The notes under the pieces were generated by a model that was given only the letters and a program-made list of their open reading frames with translations, did no database searches and was not told the DNA's origin. DNA of 64,000 bases, from positions 62,001 through 126,000 of the forward strand of contig CAZVMN010000011.1 of assembly GCA_964629015.1 (NCBI GenBank), read 5' to 3'. Origin of the DNA: Oceanococcus sp964629015. GTDB lineage: Bacteria; Pseudomonadota; Gammaproteobacteria; Nevskiales; Oceanococcaceae. The stretch's first letter is position 1, and the number at the start of each line of letters is the position of its first letter. Both the position numbers and the translations under genes were made by a program. Of this stretch, positions 17,664-24,987 are shown piece by piece.

Positions 17664-17682
17664 CGGTACATTGATTGTACCG
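17664..17682. promoter_or_regulatory. Inverted repeat upstream of the cytochrome c gene
   Basis: CGGTACA (17664-17670), TTGAT, TGTACCG (17676-17682) is a perfect 7-bp inverted repeat located 22 bases before the cytochrome ATG and directly before a GGGGAG ribosome-binding site. It may be a regulator site or leader hairpin. No T run follows, so a terminator for the preceding synthetase is unlikely. Confidence 0.4.
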
Positions 17683-17704
17683 AGGGGAGTGAGACACCAC
17701 GATA

Positions 17705-18076
17705 ATGACAAACAGACACACTGTGGCATGGCCACTGTGCGCGGCAGCTTTGCTGCTGATGGGGGGATGCGGCGGTGCCGGGACCTCAGAACCCGTTAAA
17801 ACACCGGAGCCTGTGGTCAAGGCCAGCGAAGCGACCATGACGCTGTACAACCGCAGTTGCATCAGTTGTCACGCCAGTGGTGCCGCTGGGGCCCCGCGTA
17901 CCGGAGACACAACTGCCTGGGCAGCGCGTATTGATCAGGGGCGCGACATGCTACTGAAACGGACCAAATCCGGCTGGATCGGAATGCCTCCCATGGGCAT
18001 GTGTACCGATTGCACCGATGAGCAATTCATCAACCTGATTGAATACATGGCGCAAACCGAGATCACCAAGCCCTGA
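17705..18076 (+). CDS. Small c-type cytochrome lipoprotein (cytochrome c5-like)
   Basis: A 123-residue exported lipoprotein with lipobox LMGGC (C22) and a single heme c motif CISCH at about residues 52-56. The axial methionine is probably in the GMPPMGMC segment, and CTDC nearby resembles the extra cysteine pair of cytochrome c5-type proteins, which form a disulfide. It would carry electrons at the periplasmic face of a membrane. It follows the acyl-CoA synthetase gene by about 100 bases and may be an electron acceptor for the nearby PQQ dehydrogenase (inference from proximity only). Confidence 0.88.
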   Translation: MTNRHTVAWPLCAAALLLMGGCGGAGTSEPVKTPEPVVKASEATMTLYNRSCISCHASGAAGAPRTGDTTAWAARIDQGRDMLLKRTKSGWIGMPPMGMCTDCTDEQFINLIEYMAQTEITKP

Positions 18077-18099
18077 TCCAGGGCGCGGTGAGTGCCGTT

Positions 18100-18438
18100 T
18101 TACAGTCCGCGATCGCGGCGCAAGTCATCCAACGATGGATAGCTGGGGATGACTTGGTCGATGCGCAGGAAGCTGAGCATGTCGGCCGGTTGTCCTTTGG
18201 CACCGACAAAGCAGACCGTTGTTTCGTTGGCTTTGAGCTGTTTGTGTATGGAAACCAGGGCACCGATACCGGTCGAATCGACAAAGCTCACGCCGGCCAG
18301 ATCAATCGCCGCACAGCCGCTTTCATGCGCCGCCATGCGACCGCTGATCTCGGTCAATCGAGGTGCGGCATTCGCATCCAGTGGGCCCTGCGGGGCGATC
18401 ACAAACACCCCATCGACCGTTTCGGAATGAATCTCCAT
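18100..18438 (-). CDS. STAS-domain anti-sigma factor antagonist-like protein
   Basis: A 112-residue stand-alone STAS domain. The segment AIDLAGVSFVDSTGIGALV holds the phospho-acceptor position S55 in D-S-T-G-I-G, the motif used by SpoIIAA/RsbV-type antagonists that are switched by a serine kinase. The N-terminal half ends in the GPLDANAAPRL turn typical of the family. No partner kinase or phosphatase is in the window. It lies 17 bases after an SDR gene on the same strand and is probably co-transcribed with it. Confidence 0.88.
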   Translation of the reverse strand: MEIHSETVDGVFVIAPQGPLDANAAPRLTEISGRMAAHESGCAAIDLAGVSFVDSTGIGALVSIHKQLKANETTVCFVGAKGQPADMLSFLRIDQVIPSYPSLDDLRRDRGL

Positions 18439-18455
18439 ACCTTGATATCTCGTTG

Positions 18456-19247
18456 TTATTGGACGCGTGACAGGCGCCGGTTAATTTGTCGAGTCAACCA
18501 CAGAGGCGCCATTTTGACGGCCTGATACAGCGCTTTGGTGGAGGCGCCGACAGTCCAGTGCACTTTAGGAATTGCGCCACGATACGCCACCGCCTCGGCG
18601 ACAGTCTTGGCCACATCATCCGGTGTCAGCTTGACGCCCATATTCTTGACGCTCTGGGCTTTGTCCAGATTATCGATCATGGCGGTGTGAACAAAAAGTG
18701 GCCAAATGTCGACAACGCGTATGTCGTACTTCGACCATTCGAGATCCAGCGCCTCGGTCAGGCCGCGGACGAAGAACTTGCTCGACGAGTAGGTCGCGAG
18801 TTCTGCCTGTCCATACATCGCCGAAGCCGAAGTCATATTGATCAGACAAGCCTCGGGTGTTGCCCGAAGATAGGGGAAGGCCAGATGGCAACCATTCATC
18901 ACGCCTTTGATGTTGACGTCGACAATGCGGTGTTGGGTCGCAAGGTCGATGTCCTGAAACTCACCGGAGCTCAATATGCCAGCGTTATTCAGCAGTGCAT
19001 GGAGCTGCCCGCCGGTGGTTTCGCAGAACGCGCTCAGGGCGTTCTTCCATTCGACCGGATCGGTCACATCCAGGCGCCCCCAGGTAACGCGTTCATTGCC
19101 CAATTCCTGCGCCAGGCTTTGACAACCCGCTTTGTCGATATCGTAAAGGCCGACATGCCAACCTTGGCTGTGGAAGAGCTGGGCGCAGGCTTTGCCGATG
19201 CCAGCGGCAGCGCCAGTGATGAAAATGCTTCGGTGGGACAAACTCAT
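18456..19247 (-). CDS. Short-chain dehydrogenase/reductase
   Basis: A 263-residue classical SDR. The ATG at 19247 is chosen because MSLSHRSIFITGAAAGIG places the TGxxxGxG cofactor motif (TGAAAGIG) at the usual distance from the N-terminus; the longer frame adds 23 unlikely residues. NNAGIL follows, then the active site with serine in NMTSASAMYG and YSSSK. The D in LYDID after strand 2 favours NAD(H). The C-terminal PLWLTRQINRRLSRVQ is basic and may associate with membrane. Substrate unknown. It is first of a two-gene unit with the STAS protein and divergent from the RiPP operon. Confidence 0.9.
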   Translation of the reverse strand: MSLSHRSIFITGAAAGIGKACAQLFHSQGWHVGLYDIDKAGCQSLAQELGNERVTWGRLDVTDPVEWKNALSAFCETTGGQLHALLNNAGILSSGEFQDIDLATQHRIVDVNIKGVMNGCHLAFPYLRATPEACLINMTSASAMYGQAELATYSSSKFFVRGLTEALDLEWSKYDIRVVDIWPLFVHTAMIDNLDKAQSVKNMGVKLTPDDVAKTVAEAVAYRGAIPKVHWTVGASTKALYQAVKMAPLWLTRQINRRLSRVQ

Positions 19248-19403
19248 GATCCGGTCGGAGTGAAACGGGTGCCAAGTGTGCATGATCCTCGCCCTCTGCG
19301 GCGAGCGCTTGTGCATCTGATCGTCGGTTTGGGGAGTAATACCTGATGCGCATTTAAGACATGACGTGTGAGTTTTGCAGCCGACCCACGGTCTGCTGCT
19401 TTA

Positions 19404-19426
19404 GAGAATCATTTTCTCGGTATATT
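19404..19426 (+). promoter_or_regulatory. Palindrome and -10 element upstream of the RiPP precursor
   Basis: GAGAA-TCATT-TTCTC (19404-19418) is a perfect inverted repeat, followed two bases later by TATATT (19421-19426), a good -10 hexamer. A strong ribosome-binding site, AAGGAGT, lies further down at 19454-19460. The palindrome would cover the -10/-35 spacer, as expected of a repressor site. It is loosely Fur-box-like, but the regulator is unknown. Confidence 0.5.
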
Positions 19427-19466
19427 CGTCCCACTCGGGACACATTTGATCGCAAGGAGTAACAGC

Positions 19467-19844
19467 ATGTTGAAGAAGGAATTGGGGAAGTCCATCGTAT
19501 TGACGTCGGGTTCTGCTTTGGCATTGTCAATGGCGCTTTCCGGTGCCGTGCACGCCGAATCCAATCCATTTCAGGTTGCCGATCTGGGCAGTGGATATAT
19601 GCAGTTGGCCGAAGCCAAATGTGGTGAAGGCAAATGCGGCGGCAGCAAAGCCAGCGAAGCCAAGTGCGGTGAAGCGAAATGTGGCGAAGCGAAGTGTGGC
19701 GAAGCCAAATGCGGTGAAGCCAAGTGCGGTGAGGCGAAGTGTGGTGAAGCCAAAGCCGGCGAAGCCAAGTGCGGCGAAGGCAAATGTGGCGAGGGCAAGT
19801 GCGGCAGCAACAAGTCCAGGATGGACCGCATGATTGGCAAATAA
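19467..19844 (+). CDS. hvfA: Cys-rich exported RiPP precursor (HvfA/bufferin, EGKCG type)
   Basis: A 125-residue precursor with a Sec-type signal (LGKSIVLTSGSALALSMALS, ending AVHA at about residue 30). A short linker is followed by thirteen five-residue units (residues 49-113), mostly EAKCG or EGKCG, and a basic tail. Eleven cysteines are present (52, 57, 67, 72, 77, 82, 87, 92, 102, 107, 112); units three (GSKAS) and ten (EAKAG) lack one. In the HvfA/bufferin family, such cysteines are converted by a DUF692 enzyme to thiooxazole-type groups that bind copper. Strong ribosome-binding site AAGGAGT; the modification genes follow directly. Signal peptide plus repeats imply a periplasmic metal buffer. 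Confidence 0.9.
   Translation: MLKKELGKSIVLTSGSALALSMALSGAVHAESNPFQVADLGSGYMQLAEAKCGEGKCGGSKASEAKCGEAKCGEAKCGEAKCGEAKCGEAKCGEAKAGEAKCGEGKCGEGKCGSNKSRMDRMIGK
19611..19805 (+). repeat. Thirteen tandem 15-bp units encoding EAKCG-type pentapeptides
   Basis: Thirteen consecutive 15-bp units, most close to GAAGCCAAGTGCGGT, lie in frame within the precursor gene. Both TGC and TGT cysteine codons, and AAA or AAG lysine codons, are mixed between units, so the array has diverged at silent positions and is not a very recent duplication. Units three and ten have GCC in place of the cysteine codon. Confidence 0.95.
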
Positions 19845-19854
19845 GCGCCTAACG

Positions 19855-20697
19855 ATGTCATCACACCTTGCTCACGCGGGGCTGGGGCTGCGGCGGGATT
19901 TCCTGCCGCAGTTCCTCGACGATCCGCCTGACACCATTGATTTCATAGAAGTCGCACCCGAGAACTGGATTGGTCTTGGTGGGCGGCTCGGTCGGCAGTT
20001 TTCGCAGGCCGCCGAGAAGCGCCCCTTGTATTGCCATGGCTTGTCGTTGGATTTGGGTGGCCCTCGGCCCTTGGATCGGGATTTTCTCGATCAACTCAAA
20101 GCCTTTCTCGATCAGCATCAGGTGGTGACGTATTCAGAGCACCTCAGCGCCTGTGGCGATCACGGTCATCTTTATGATTTGATGCCCATTCCGTTCACCG
20201 ACGAAGCTGTGCGCTATGTGGCGAGACGCATACGTGCGGTGCAGGAGCATTTGCAGCGGCCGCTGGCGGTGGAGAACGTGTCCTACTACGCCGCGCCAGG
20301 CGCTTGCATGAGCGAGTTGGAGTTCGTCAATGCGGTGCTCCAGGAGGCCGATTGCCTGCTGCTCCTGGACGTGAACAACATTGTCGTGAACAGCATCAAT
20401 CATGGTTATGATGCGACCGATTTTCTGCACGGTTTACCGGCCGAGCGGGTGGCGTACATCCACGTCGCCGGACACGATTGCGAAGCGGAAGATCTGCGTG
20501 TCGATACCCACGGCGCGGATGTGATCCCCGAAGTGTGGCGTTTGCTCGACGCAGCCTATAAGCACGTTGGGCTGATGCCTACGCTGCTGGAGCGAGATTT
20601 CAACATCCCGTCGCTGAGCACATTGCTTGGCGAGGTCGAACAGATTCATCAGATTCAGCAACGCCATATCCAGGCGCATGAGCGGGCTCATGGCTGA
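19855..20697 (+). CDS. hvfB: MNIO enzyme, DUF692 family (HvfB/BufB)
   Basis: A 280-residue DUF692 multinuclear non-heme iron oxidative enzyme with a TIM-barrel fold. The ATG at 19855 is used because MSSHLAHAGLGLRRDFLPQF matches the family N-terminus. Metal-binding motifs appear in order: YCHGLSLDLGG (H61), SEHLSACG (E96, H97), ENVSYY (E140), DVNNIVVNSINHG (D172, H183), HVAGHD (H204, H207), DTHG (D217, H219) and LERDFNIP (E246). In this family the enzyme oxidises cysteine side chains of the precursor encoded just upstream. It starts 10 bases after the precursor stop and overlaps the next gene, so the three form one operon. Confidence 0.93.
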   Translation: MSSHLAHAGLGLRRDFLPQFLDDPPDTIDFIEVAPENWIGLGGRLGRQFSQAAEKRPLYCHGLSLDLGGPRPLDRDFLDQLKAFLDQHQVVTYSEHLSACGDHGHLYDLMPIPFTDEAVRYVARRIRAVQEHLQRPLAVENVSYYAAPGACMSELEFVNAVLQEADCLLLLDVNNIVVNSINHGYDATDFLHGLPAERVAYIHVAGHDCEAEDLRVDTHGADVIPEVWRLLDAAYKHVGLMPTLLERDFNIPSLSTLLGEVEQIHQIQQRHIQAHERAHG

Positions 20698-21451
20698 GTT
20701 TGCATTTCAGGATGTTCAGGCGCGGTTCGCAGCGCATATCCGTGATCCTGAGATGAACGCGGCGCCGGATGACATTGAAGACCGCCGCATGGCGATATAT
20801 CGACGTCTGTTCTACAACAACATCGACAACTTCTTAAGCCAGGCCTTTCCGGTTCTGCGTCGGTTGTATGCCGACGAGGATTGGGCTGGCTTGGTACGTG
20901 GCTTCTACGCCCAGCATGTTTGTGAACGCCCGCAGTTTTACCAGGTGGCTGAAGAGTTTCTGGACTATCTGCAAAACGGCCACGCGATGCGCCCGGTGGA
21001 CCCTGCATTTCTGCTTGAACTGGCGCACTACGAGTGGGTCGAGTTGGTTTTGGCGATAGACGCCACGCCTATGCCCGACGGTTTTGATCCGAATGCGGAT
21101 CCGATGAGCCAGGTCTGTGTTTGTACGCCGTGGCTGCGTGTGTTGACCTACACGTTCCCGGTCCATCTCATTGGCCCTGAATTTCAGCCCGAGCAAGCCC
21201 CTGCGGAGCCGACATGCTTGCTGGTCTTTCGTCAGCGCGATGAGCGTGTTGGGTTTCTCGAGCTCAATCTCATCACCGCGCGTTTTGTCGAACTGTTGGC
21301 GAGCACACCGCAAAGCGGTGAGCAGGCGCTAGCCCAAGTGGCACAGGAGGCCGGCTTGTCGATCGACCAGATTGCCGGTTTTGCGCGCGCACTGCTGGAT
21401 GATTTGCACCGGCGCGGCGTGGTGCTCGGGGCGCGACCTTCGGCCGATTGA
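20690..21451 (+). CDS. hvfC: DUF2063 partner protein of the MNIO enzyme (HvfC/BufC)
   Basis: A 253-residue DUF2063 protein, annotated in databases as putative DNA-binding but shown for bufferin/HvfC-type systems to be the partner that presents the precursor to the DUF692 enzyme. The N-terminal DUF2063 block is recognisable: FQDVQARFAAHIRDP, then RMAIYRRLFYNNIDNFLSQA and FPVLRRLYADEDW. The C-terminal half ends in a winged-helix-like segment. The ATG at 20690 overlaps the hvfB stop by eight bases; another ATG at 20678 is possible. It is the last gene of the operon; no DoxX-like hvfD follows. Confidence 0.9.
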   Translation: MAEFAFQDVQARFAAHIRDPEMNAAPDDIEDRRMAIYRRLFYNNIDNFLSQAFPVLRRLYADEDWAGLVRGFYAQHVCERPQFYQVAEEFLDYLQNGHAMRPVDPAFLLELAHYEWVELVLAIDATPMPDGFDPNADPMSQVCVCTPWLRVLTYTFPVHLIGPEFQPEQAPAEPTCLLVFRQRDERVGFLELNLITARFVELLASTPQSGEQALAQVAQEAGLSIDQIAGFARALLDDLHRRGVVLGARPSAD

Positions 21452-21458
21452 CGCGCTG

Positions 21459-22613
21459 TCACGGCTTGGGTGAGAGCTGAATCAACTTGCTGTTAGAACC
21501 ATTGGTCAGCAGGTAAATCAGGCCATCGGGGCCGACTCGCACATCGCGGATTCGCGCCTCTTCGCCGGCGATGTAACGGTGTTCGTCAACGACACGGCCA
21601 TCCTCAATGTCGAGCCGAACCAGGCGACGGTGCTTGAGCGTGCCGATCAGCACATCGCCCTGCCAGTCGGGAAAAGCGTCGCCGTTGTAGAAAGCCATGC
21701 CGGACGGTGCAACGGACGGTACCCAATAGTGCAGGGGCGGTTCGATGCCGGGCTTTTCGGTGCCTTCACCAATGGAAAAGCCGGTGCCGTATTCCTTGCC
21801 GTAGGTGATGATCGGCCAGCCGTAATTGCGCCCCGCAGTGATCGGGTTCAGCTCGTCACCCCCTTGCGGTCCATGTTCGTGGGTCCAGACCTTGCCACTG
21901 TCCGGGTGTATCGCCATGCCCTGGATATTGCGATGTCCGATGCTGAAGACGGCGGGATGAGCATCGTTGTCGGCGACAAAGGGATTGTCGCTGGGGATAC
22001 CGCCATCCAGCGTCAGACGGAGCACGCTGCCCGCCGGGTCGCTGATGCTCTGCGCGCGCTGGCGGTCACCGCGATCGCCAATGCTGAAGTACACATGCCC
22101 CGTGTTGTCGAAGGCGATGCGTGAGCCAAAGTGACGACCCGCGCCGGTTTTGTTGGGCAGGCTGAACAGTGTTTGCCAATCGCTGAGCCGTGCCGTATCC
22201 CCTTCCACAACGAAACGACCTCGGCCCAATGCCGTGCCGTAGGCTCGGTCTGCGCCTTCATTGAATGTGAGATAAACCCAATTCTGCGCTGGGTCACTTG
22301 CGAATCGCGGATGCAGTGCCACGTCGAGCAAACCGCCCTGGCCGGTCACGGCGACAGTCGGCACACCTAGAACGTTGAGTCGCTGACCATCTTTGATGTA
22401 AAGCAGATCGCCGCCTTTTTCGGTGATCAACCAGGCCTTGTTGGGCATAAAGGCCAAGCCCCAGGGTTGATCCAGGCCTTCGATCAGGGTTTTCGCCTGA
22501 AACGGGCTTGGCTCGGTCGCCACGGTGGGTTCGCTGCGACAGGCGCTTGCCAAGGCCAGCAGGCTGAGGATGCCGATCAATCCGATACGGCGACGGAATG
22601 AAAAACGGGGCAT
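21459..22613 (-). CDS. Soluble aldose dehydrogenase, PQQ-dependent (Asd/YliI-like) lipoprotein
   Basis: A 384-residue exported lipoprotein (hydrophobic signal with lipobox ALASAC, C25) of the PQQ-dependent soluble aldose dehydrogenase family. Family landmarks are GLDQPWGLAFMP, GQGGLLDVALHP, GAGRHFGSRIAF (the catalytic-histidine region), FSIGDRGDRQ, GHRNIQGMA, WTHEHGPQGGDELN and RNYGWPIITYG. It oxidises aldose sugars in the periplasm, passing electrons to quinone or cytochromes. The lipid anchor is an addition to the soluble YliI form. It lies downstream of the DUF3228 gene on the same strand and converges on hvfC. Confidence 0.9.
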   Translation of the reverse strand: MPRFSFRRRIGLIGILSLLALASACRSEPTVATEPSPFQAKTLIEGLDQPWGLAFMPNKAWLITEKGGDLLYIKDGQRLNVLGVPTVAVTGQGGLLDVALHPRFASDPAQNWVYLTFNEGADRAYGTALGRGRFVVEGDTARLSDWQTLFSLPNKTGAGRHFGSRIAFDNTGHVYFSIGDRGDRQRAQSISDPAGSVLRLTLDGGIPSDNPFVADNDAHPAVFSIGHRNIQGMAIHPDSGKVWTHEHGPQGGDELNPITAGRNYGWPIITYGKEYGTGFSIGEGTEKPGIEPPLHYWVPSVAPSGMAFYNGDAFPDWQGDVLIGTLKHRRLVRLDIEDGRVVDEHRYIAGEEARIRDVRVGPDGLIYLLTNGSNSKLIQLSPKP

Positions 22614-22680
22614 CTTTTGGGCTCCGGTGGTGGGCGAGGGTGCTACGTTCTACGTTGCGACCGCGAGTATGGTTCTCGGT

Positions 22681-23253
22681 TCAGCCGCCTCGACGCGGTT
22701 CACGCCAGTTGGCGTGCATTGACCAAAAGGCCACGCTGCGCCGATAGGCCTCACGATCCAGGTCAACGCCTGAGCCGCCTTCCTCAACCCCCAACGCATT
22801 GCGCATCATGGTGATCGGTGCCAAAGGCGTTTCTTTCGGTTCCGCGGTTGCCAGGCAGCCAACCACCCCCCAATCGGCGTCGATGGGATCCCCTTCTTTG
22901 TGCAACTGCGCGCGGTCGTAAACGATCACCAAAAGGTAGTTGGCGCGCGGTGGTTCAACGCCTTCAAACCAGCGGTTGAGCACGGCCAATTCGTCGTCAT
23001 TGCGCGCCTCGTAAGCCGAGCGCAGCAGATGTCGGTTGTCGTCCGTGATGGGGACGGCAGCAACCCGGGTGCTGGTCCAGTTTTCGTGCACATGCAATTT
23101 GCAAAACGGGGCATAGCCATCCAGCACTTGCAGCGGCGGGTTGGCATTGATGTGGTGCTCAAAACTGCTCGCGTCGCAGCCGGTAATGGCGTTGCGTCGA
23201 CCGTCTTTGGGGAACAGGCGGCGTCGTGCGAAGCGGGTCAGGGTGATGCTCAT
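22681..23253 (-). CDS. DUF3228 family protein
   Basis: A 190-residue protein of the DUF3228 family, known only as a conserved domain. The ATG at 23253 is chosen: MSITLTRFARRRLFPKDGRR starts the conserved region, while the longer frame runs into the opposite-strand regulator gene. Conserved-looking blocks are DGYAPFCKLHVHENWTST, ANYLLVIVYDRAQLHKEGDP and DADWGVVGCLATAEP, the last ending in a hydrolase-free, probably binding-type fold. No signal peptide is present. It is followed by the aldose dehydrogenase gene, 67 bases downstream, and is divergent from the efflux regulator. Function unknown. Confidence 0.75.
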   Translation of the reverse strand: MSITLTRFARRRLFPKDGRRNAITGCDASSFEHHINANPPLQVLDGYAPFCKLHVHENWTSTRVAAVPITDDNRHLLRSAYEARNDDELAVLNRWFEGVEPPRANYLLVIVYDRAQLHKEGDPIDADWGVVGCLATAEPKETPLAPITMMRNALGVEEGGSGVDLDREAYRRSVAFWSMHANWREPRRGG

Positions 23254-23348
23254 GGAGACTCCAGATCGATGCGTGGTGGTGCGGCCGGGCAGTGCACAAG
23301 CCGCTGAAACGACCCATGCATGGTAACCAAGGATGCGCCATACATAAT

Positions 23349-23366
23349 GTTCAGTATTGACTGAAC
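23349..23366. promoter_or_regulatory. Perfect inverted-repeat operator of the GbsR/MarR regulator
   Basis: GTTCAGTATTGACTGAAC consists of two perfect 7-bp arms (GTTCAGT and ACTGAAC) around ATTG. It lies 30 bases upstream of the regulator ATG and directly after CATAAT (23343-23348), a plausible -10 hexamer. A dimeric MarR-type regulator bound here would block initiation of the regulator-efflux operon. Confidence 0.75.
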
Positions 23367-23395
23367 GATATGAAACCTGCAGGATGCGCGCCATC

Positions 23396-23902
23396 ATGAG
23401 CATCTCATCATCCTCTTTGCCACCCGCGGCCAAGGCTGCCGCCGAAGACTTCATCGAAAGCATGGGCTTGGCCGCCGAGGCGGACGGCTTGCCGCGTATT
23501 GCCGGACGCATGTGGGGACTGTTCGTGATCGAAGGAGGGCCTTGCAGCTTTGCTGAGTTGGCCGGGCGGCTGCAGGTGTCGCGCGGCAGCATCAGCACCA
23601 ACGCCAGGCTGCTGCGTGACCTCGGGATCCTGGAGCGCGTCAGTCGCCCCGGTGATCGCCAGGATTACTATCGGCTGGCAGAGAAACCCTACGATGCTTT
23701 GCTGCATGGTTACGTCGATCGCATGCGCGTGAAGCAGCGTAACGCGGAGCGTGCAATCCGCGATTTGCCTGCGGATTTACCCGGTGCGAGACAGCGTCTG
23801 GACAGCATGCAACGTTTTCATCAATCCGCGGTGGAAGCCACCGAAGCCTTGATCAACAAGCTGCGGGATCAGGCAGAACCTCATCAACAGGACGATCAAT
23901 GA
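23396..23902 (+). CDS. GbsR/MarR family transcriptional regulator
   Basis: A 168-residue winged-helix regulator of the GbsR branch of the MarR superfamily. The ATG at 23396 is used; one at 23384 is also possible. The DNA-binding core reads GRMWGLFVIEGGPCSFAELA, then LQVSRGSISTNARLLRDLGI and the wing RVSRPGDRQDYYRLA. The C-terminal helices are probably for dimerisation. It is coupled by ATGA to the efflux adaptor gene, and a perfect 18-bp inverted repeat lies in its promoter. This indicates autoregulation and control of the RND pump, released by an unidentified substrate. Confidence 0.9.
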   Translation: MSISSSSLPPAAKAAAEDFIESMGLAAEADGLPRIAGRMWGLFVIEGGPCSFAELAGRLQVSRGSISTNARLLRDLGILERVSRPGDRQDYYRLAEKPYDALLHGYVDRMRVKQRNAERAIRDLPADLPGARQRLDSMQRFHQSAVEATEALINKLRDQAEPHQQDDQ

Positions 23903-24978
23903 TATCCAGACATCCCGGATGGATAGCCGGCGGTATTTTGCTGCTGGTCTGTGTTTGGCTTTTCTCTGGCGCTTTCGGCAACGAGGACGTTGAATCGGCG
24001 CAGACGGCTGTGAGCGGCCAGGAAGAAGCCCCCAAACTGCGTGTGCGGGTCATTGAGTCCGATGCGGCAGACCGTGTTCGTGAGGCGCGCGTGAGCGCGC
24101 GCACAGCACCTCTGCGGGCAGTTGATCTGCGTGCGGAGACGGCCGGTCGGATCACCGCAATCTCGGTGGAACGTGGACAGCGCGTGAAGCAAGGTGATGT
24201 GCTGTTTGAGTTGGAAACCGGTGACCGCGCGGCAAGGGTCACGCGTGCCGAGGCTTTGGTCGAAGAGCGTAAGCTGCAGTACCAGGCGGCGCAGCGCTTG
24301 GCGCGGCAGAACTTGCAAAGCCCGGTCGACGTTGCGGCGGCGAAATCCAATTTTTCGCTAGCCCAGGCCGAGTTGCTGCAAGCCCAGGAAACCCTGCGTA
24401 ACACCCGCATTCGCGCCCCATTCGACGGCATGCTCGACAGCCGCCAGGTCGAGCAAGGCGATTATCTCAGCGTGGGTGATCCGATCGGTCGTTTCATCCA
24501 GATAGAACCGTTTTTGGTGCATGCCCAAGTCTCCGAGGATGTGGTGGTGTTTCTGGAAATCGGGCAGAGCGCGCGCACCCGCTTGCCGGATGGCAGCGAG
24601 GTTGAGGGCATTTTGCGCCATGTTGCACGTGAAGCGGACGCCAATACCCGCATGTTCCCTGTGGAAATGCTGGTTCCAGCGCATGACAAGGCAGTCATTG
24701 CTGGTGGTTCCGCGGTCCTGATGCTGCCGCTGGAAACGGTGCGCGTTCACATTGTCGAGCCGGCCTCACTGGCTCTGGACGATGACGAGCACTTTGGTGT
24801 TAAGAGCGTGGATGACAGTGGCCGCGTGCAGTTCCACCGAGCCACCATTGAGCAAGCCGGCAACGATGAGATTTGGCTCAGTGATCTGCCCGAGCATCTG
24901 CGCATCATCACGGTTGGGCAAGGGTTTGTCAGCGCGGGTGAGGACGTCGAGGCGGTGGTCGTCTCCGACGCATCCTAA
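23899..24978 (+). CDS. RND efflux periplasmic adaptor (membrane fusion protein)
   Basis: A 359-residue HlyD/AcrA-type adaptor that links the inner-membrane RND pump to an outer-membrane channel. Residues 8-26 form a hydrophobic anchor or signal without a lipobox. The lipoyl-like half-motif lies at about 76-107 (LRAETAGRITAISVERGQRV, then QGDVLFELE). A coiled-coil hairpin spans about 115-165, and the second half-motif is RNTRIRAPFDGMLDSR. The beta-barrel and membrane-proximal domains follow. It overlaps the regulator stop (ATGA) and precedes the permease by nine bases. No TolC-type gene is adjacent, so the channel is supplied from elsewhere. Confidence 0.92.
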   Translation: MISRHPGWIAGGILLLVCVWLFSGAFGNEDVESAQTAVSGQEEAPKLRVRVIESDAADRVREARVSARTAPLRAVDLRAETAGRITAISVERGQRVKQGDVLFELETGDRAARVTRAEALVEERKLQYQAAQRLARQNLQSPVDVAAAKSNFSLAQAELLQAQETLRNTRIRAPFDGMLDSRQVEQGDYLSVGDPIGRFIQIEPFLVHAQVSEDVVVFLEIGQSARTRLPDGSEVEGILRHVAREADANTRMFPVEMLVPAHDKAVIAGGSAVLMLPLETVRVHIVEPASLALDDDEHFGVKSVDDSGRVQFHRATIEQAGNDEIWLSDLPEHLRIITVGQGFVSAGEDVEAVVVSDAS

Positions 24979-24987
24979 GGGGCCGAC

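Noticed and set aside
19611..19805. Short direct repeats that could suggest a CRISPR array
   Set aside because: The 15-bp units are contiguous without spacers, in frame, and encode a Cys-rich peptide.
19571..19864. Long antisense open frame with SPHLASPHF repeats opposite the RiPP precursor
   Set aside because: It is the mirror of the tandem 15-bp repeats: a repeat without stops on one strand is also free of stops on the other. No start signal or operon context.
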